Shown in pieces: positions 20,774-22,483 of a stretch of DNA of 22,483 nt. Location: contig JAZNVU010000031.1 in NCBI GenBank assembly GCA_045592985.1, positions 1 to 22,483 of the forward strand, written 5' to 3'. Under the pieces are notes generated by a model. It was not told the origin of the DNA, made no database searches, and saw only the letters and a list, made by a program, of their open reading frames with translations. The position numbers and the translations under genes were made by a program. Each line of letters opens with the position of its first letter. Position 1 is the first letter of the stretch. Origin of the DNA: UMGS172 sp045592985 (GTDB taxonomy: Bacteria > Bacillota > Clostridia > Oscillospirales > Acutalibacteraceae).

Positions 20774-22483
20774 CCAATTTCAACACAGCCATAAACGCCT
20801 CTTGAGGCACCTCTACCGAGCCCAACTGGCGCATACGCTTTTTACCTTCCTTCTGTTTTTCAAGAAGTTTTTTCTTTCTTGTTATGTCACCGCCGTAGCA
20901 CTTAGCCAAAACGTCTTTACGCATGGCTTTTACCGTCTCACGGGCGATGACCTTACCGCCGATTGCCACCTGAACAGGTATTTCAAACAACTGGCGGGGT
21001 ATATAATCCTTTAACTTTTCGGCTATTCTGCGCGCTCTGTTGTAAGCGTTATCGGCATGAACAATAAACGACAAAGCATCTATAACATCGCCTGCAAGCA
21101 AAACATCAAGTTTAACAAGTTTCGACGGCTCGTAGCCCTTGACCTCATAATCGTAACTTGCATAACCCTTAGTGCGCGATTTTAAAGCATCAAAAAAGTC
21201 GTACACAATCTCGCCCATGGGCATTACGTAGTGAATGTCAACACGGTCGCCCACATAGTTCATACCAATGTATTCACCGCGACGCTCCTGGCAAAGACCC
21301 ATAATGGCACCGACATATTCGCTGGGACTGTATATGGTAACGTCGGCAACCGGCTCTAATGCCTGGGCAATAACTGCAGGGTCGGGATAATTGGTGGGGT
21401 TATCAACACTCAAAACCGTACCATCGGTAAGTTCAAACCTATACTCAACACTCGGTGCGGTGGTGACAAGGTCGAGATTGTATTCTCTTTCAAGTCGCTC
21501 CTGGATAATTTCCATGTGCAAAAGACCTAAAAATCCGCATCTGAAACCAAAGCCTAAAGCACCCGAAGTTTCGGCTTCGAAAAGCAAAGAAGCGTCGTTA
21601 AGTTGAAGTTTTTCAAGTGCCTCTCTGAGGTCGGTATAATGTGCGCCGTCAGCAGGATAAATACCGCAGAAAACAACGGGGTTTACCTTGCGGTAACCTG
21701 CAAGCGGTTCGCTTGCGGGGTTCTGGGCATCGGTCATGGTGTCACCAACTCTGGCATCACCAACATTTTTAATAGCGGCGGCAATATAGCCTACCTCACC
21801 TGCCGAAAGACAGTCGCACGGCACCATGGTGTTGGCACGTTTGCGGCCTACTTCTACAATCTGGAACTCGGCACCGGTAGCCATCATTTTTATGGTCTGC
21901 CCTGTGCGGACTTCACCCGACATAACGCGGAAATAAACAATAACACCCTTGTAAGCATCGTAGTAAGAGTCGAAAATGAGTGCTTTTAACGGCTCGTTTT
22001 TATCACCTACGGGTGGCGGAACGATTTTTACTATCTGCTCCAATACCTCATCGATATTGATGTTGTTTTTGGCTGAAATTAACGGTGCTTCGCTGCCGTC
22101 GATACCAATAACATCCTCGATATCTTTTCTGACCCTTTCGGGGTCGGCAGAAGGCAGGTCGATTTTGTTGATAACCGGCAAAATTTCCAATCCATGGTCA
22201 ACTGCAAGGTAGGTATTGGCAAGAGTCTGAGCCTCGATGCCCTGCGATGCGTCAACGATTAGCACCGCGCCTTCACAAGCGGCAAGCGAACGCGACACTT
22301 CGTAACCAAAGTCAACGTGACCGGGAGTGTCGATAAGATTGAACTCATACTCAAGTCCGTCTTTCGCCTCGTAGTAAAGCGTTACGGCATGCGATTTTAT
22401 GGTAATTCCGCGTTCGCGCTCTAAGTCCATACTGTCAAGAAGTTGGTCTTCCATATCACGCTTTGCAAGCGTGAAGTCGGAGG
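20766..22483 (-). CDS. lepA: Elongation factor 4 (LepA), 5' end missing
   Basis: A translational GTPase that acts on the ribosome during translation. About 571 of roughly 600 residues are visible, and the frame is open to the window edge, so the true start and the P-loop lie outside. An internal ATG at 22454 is not the start. Visible parts in order: D-S-M-D-L-E-R-E-R-G-I-T-I-K (switch I region), D-T-P-G-H, N-K-I-D and I-S-A-K of the G domain; then the beta barrel and two EF-G-like domains; then the LepA-only C-terminal domain ending in a lysine-rich stretch and V-P-Q-E-A-F-M-A-V-L-K-L. It is the first visible gene of the long minus-strand run and overlaps the vanZ-like gene by eight bases. 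Confidence 0.97.
   Translation of the reverse strand, partial: SDFTLAKRDMEDQLLDSMDLERERGITIKSHAVTLYYEAKDGLEYEFNLIDTPGHVDFGYEVSRSLAACEGAVLIVDASQGIEAQTLANTYLAVDHGLEILPVINKIDLPSADPERVRKDIEDVIGIDGSEAPLISAKNNINIDEVLEQIVKIVPPPVGDKNEPLKALIFDSYYDAYKGVIVYFRVMSGEVRTGQTIKMMATGAEFQIVEVGRKRANTMVPCDCLSAGEVGYIAAAIKNVGDARVGDTMTDAQNPASEPLAGYRKVNPVVFCGIYPADGAHYTDLREALEKLQLNDASLLFEAETSGALGFGFRCGFLGLLHMEIIQERLEREYNLDLVTTAPSVEYRFELTDGTVLSVDNPTNYPDPAVIAQALEPVADVTIYSPSEYVGAIMGLCQERRGEYIGMNYVGDRVDIHYVMPMGEIVYDFFDALKSRTKGYASYDYEVKGYEPSKLVKLDVLLAGDVIDALSFIVHADNAYNRARRIAEKLKDYIPRQLFEIPVQVAIGGKVIARETVKAMRKDVLAKCYGGDITRKKKLLEKQKEGKKRMRQLGSVEVPQEAFMAVLKLDE

Overview
The window reads as a chromosomal segment of an endospore-forming Clostridia bacterium, probably an Oscillospiraceae/Ruminococcaceae-type gut organism. 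This rests on spoIIE and spoVAC, a MecA-like adaptor, strong GGAGG ribosome binding sites, moderate GC, and protein styles typical of that group. No rRNA, tRNA, CRISPR array, insertion sequence or phage gene is visible. Gene density is very high and there is no gene-free stretch longer than 300 bases. The largest gap, between greA and spoIIE, is about 180 bases and holds divergent promoters.

Left part (1-5130). The 3' end of a SLOG/DUF1273-like gene converges on a bidirectional terminator. A minus-strand run follows: a 42-residue membrane peptide, a phosphohexomutase, an EamA exporter and a YgjP-type zinc metallopeptidase. A divergent MecA-like adaptor gene overlaps the 3' end of rpe.

Middle part (5137-10915). 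This holds spoVAC on its own, greA, spoIIE, glyA and a class II aldolase gene (fba). The non-coding DNA here is informative. spoIIE has a sigma-A-like promoter with a 21-base spacer overlapped by a Spo0A-box-like site. A textbook Spo0A box lies just after the spoIIE stop codon. The glyA promoter is nested inside the inverted repeat that looks like the spoIIE terminator.

Right part (10915-22483). One uninterrupted minus-strand run of eleven genes begins with lepA (its start lies off the window) and continues vanZ-like, GNAT, GT-C membrane glycosyltransferase, rfbF, rfbG, rfbH, gtrA, a yerE-like ThDP enzyme, an SDR reductase and a GtrB-like GT2. Genes overlap or are at most 19 bases apart, and the run ends at a bidirectional terminator shared with fba.

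The main biological story is in this run. RfbF-RfbG-RfbH make a CDP-4-keto-3,6-dideoxyhexose. The acetolactate-synthase-like enzyme and the SDR match the logic of yersiniose synthesis, in which a two-carbon unit from pyruvate is added at C4 and then reduced. The products next to them form a GtrA / GtrB-like / GT-C set, the three-component route that moves one sugar on undecaprenyl phosphate across the membrane and transfers it to a surface polymer. No polymerase, Wzx flippase or ABC exporter is visible. The cluster therefore looks like a self-contained module for decorating the envelope with a branched-chain dideoxy sugar. The substrate assignment is inference.
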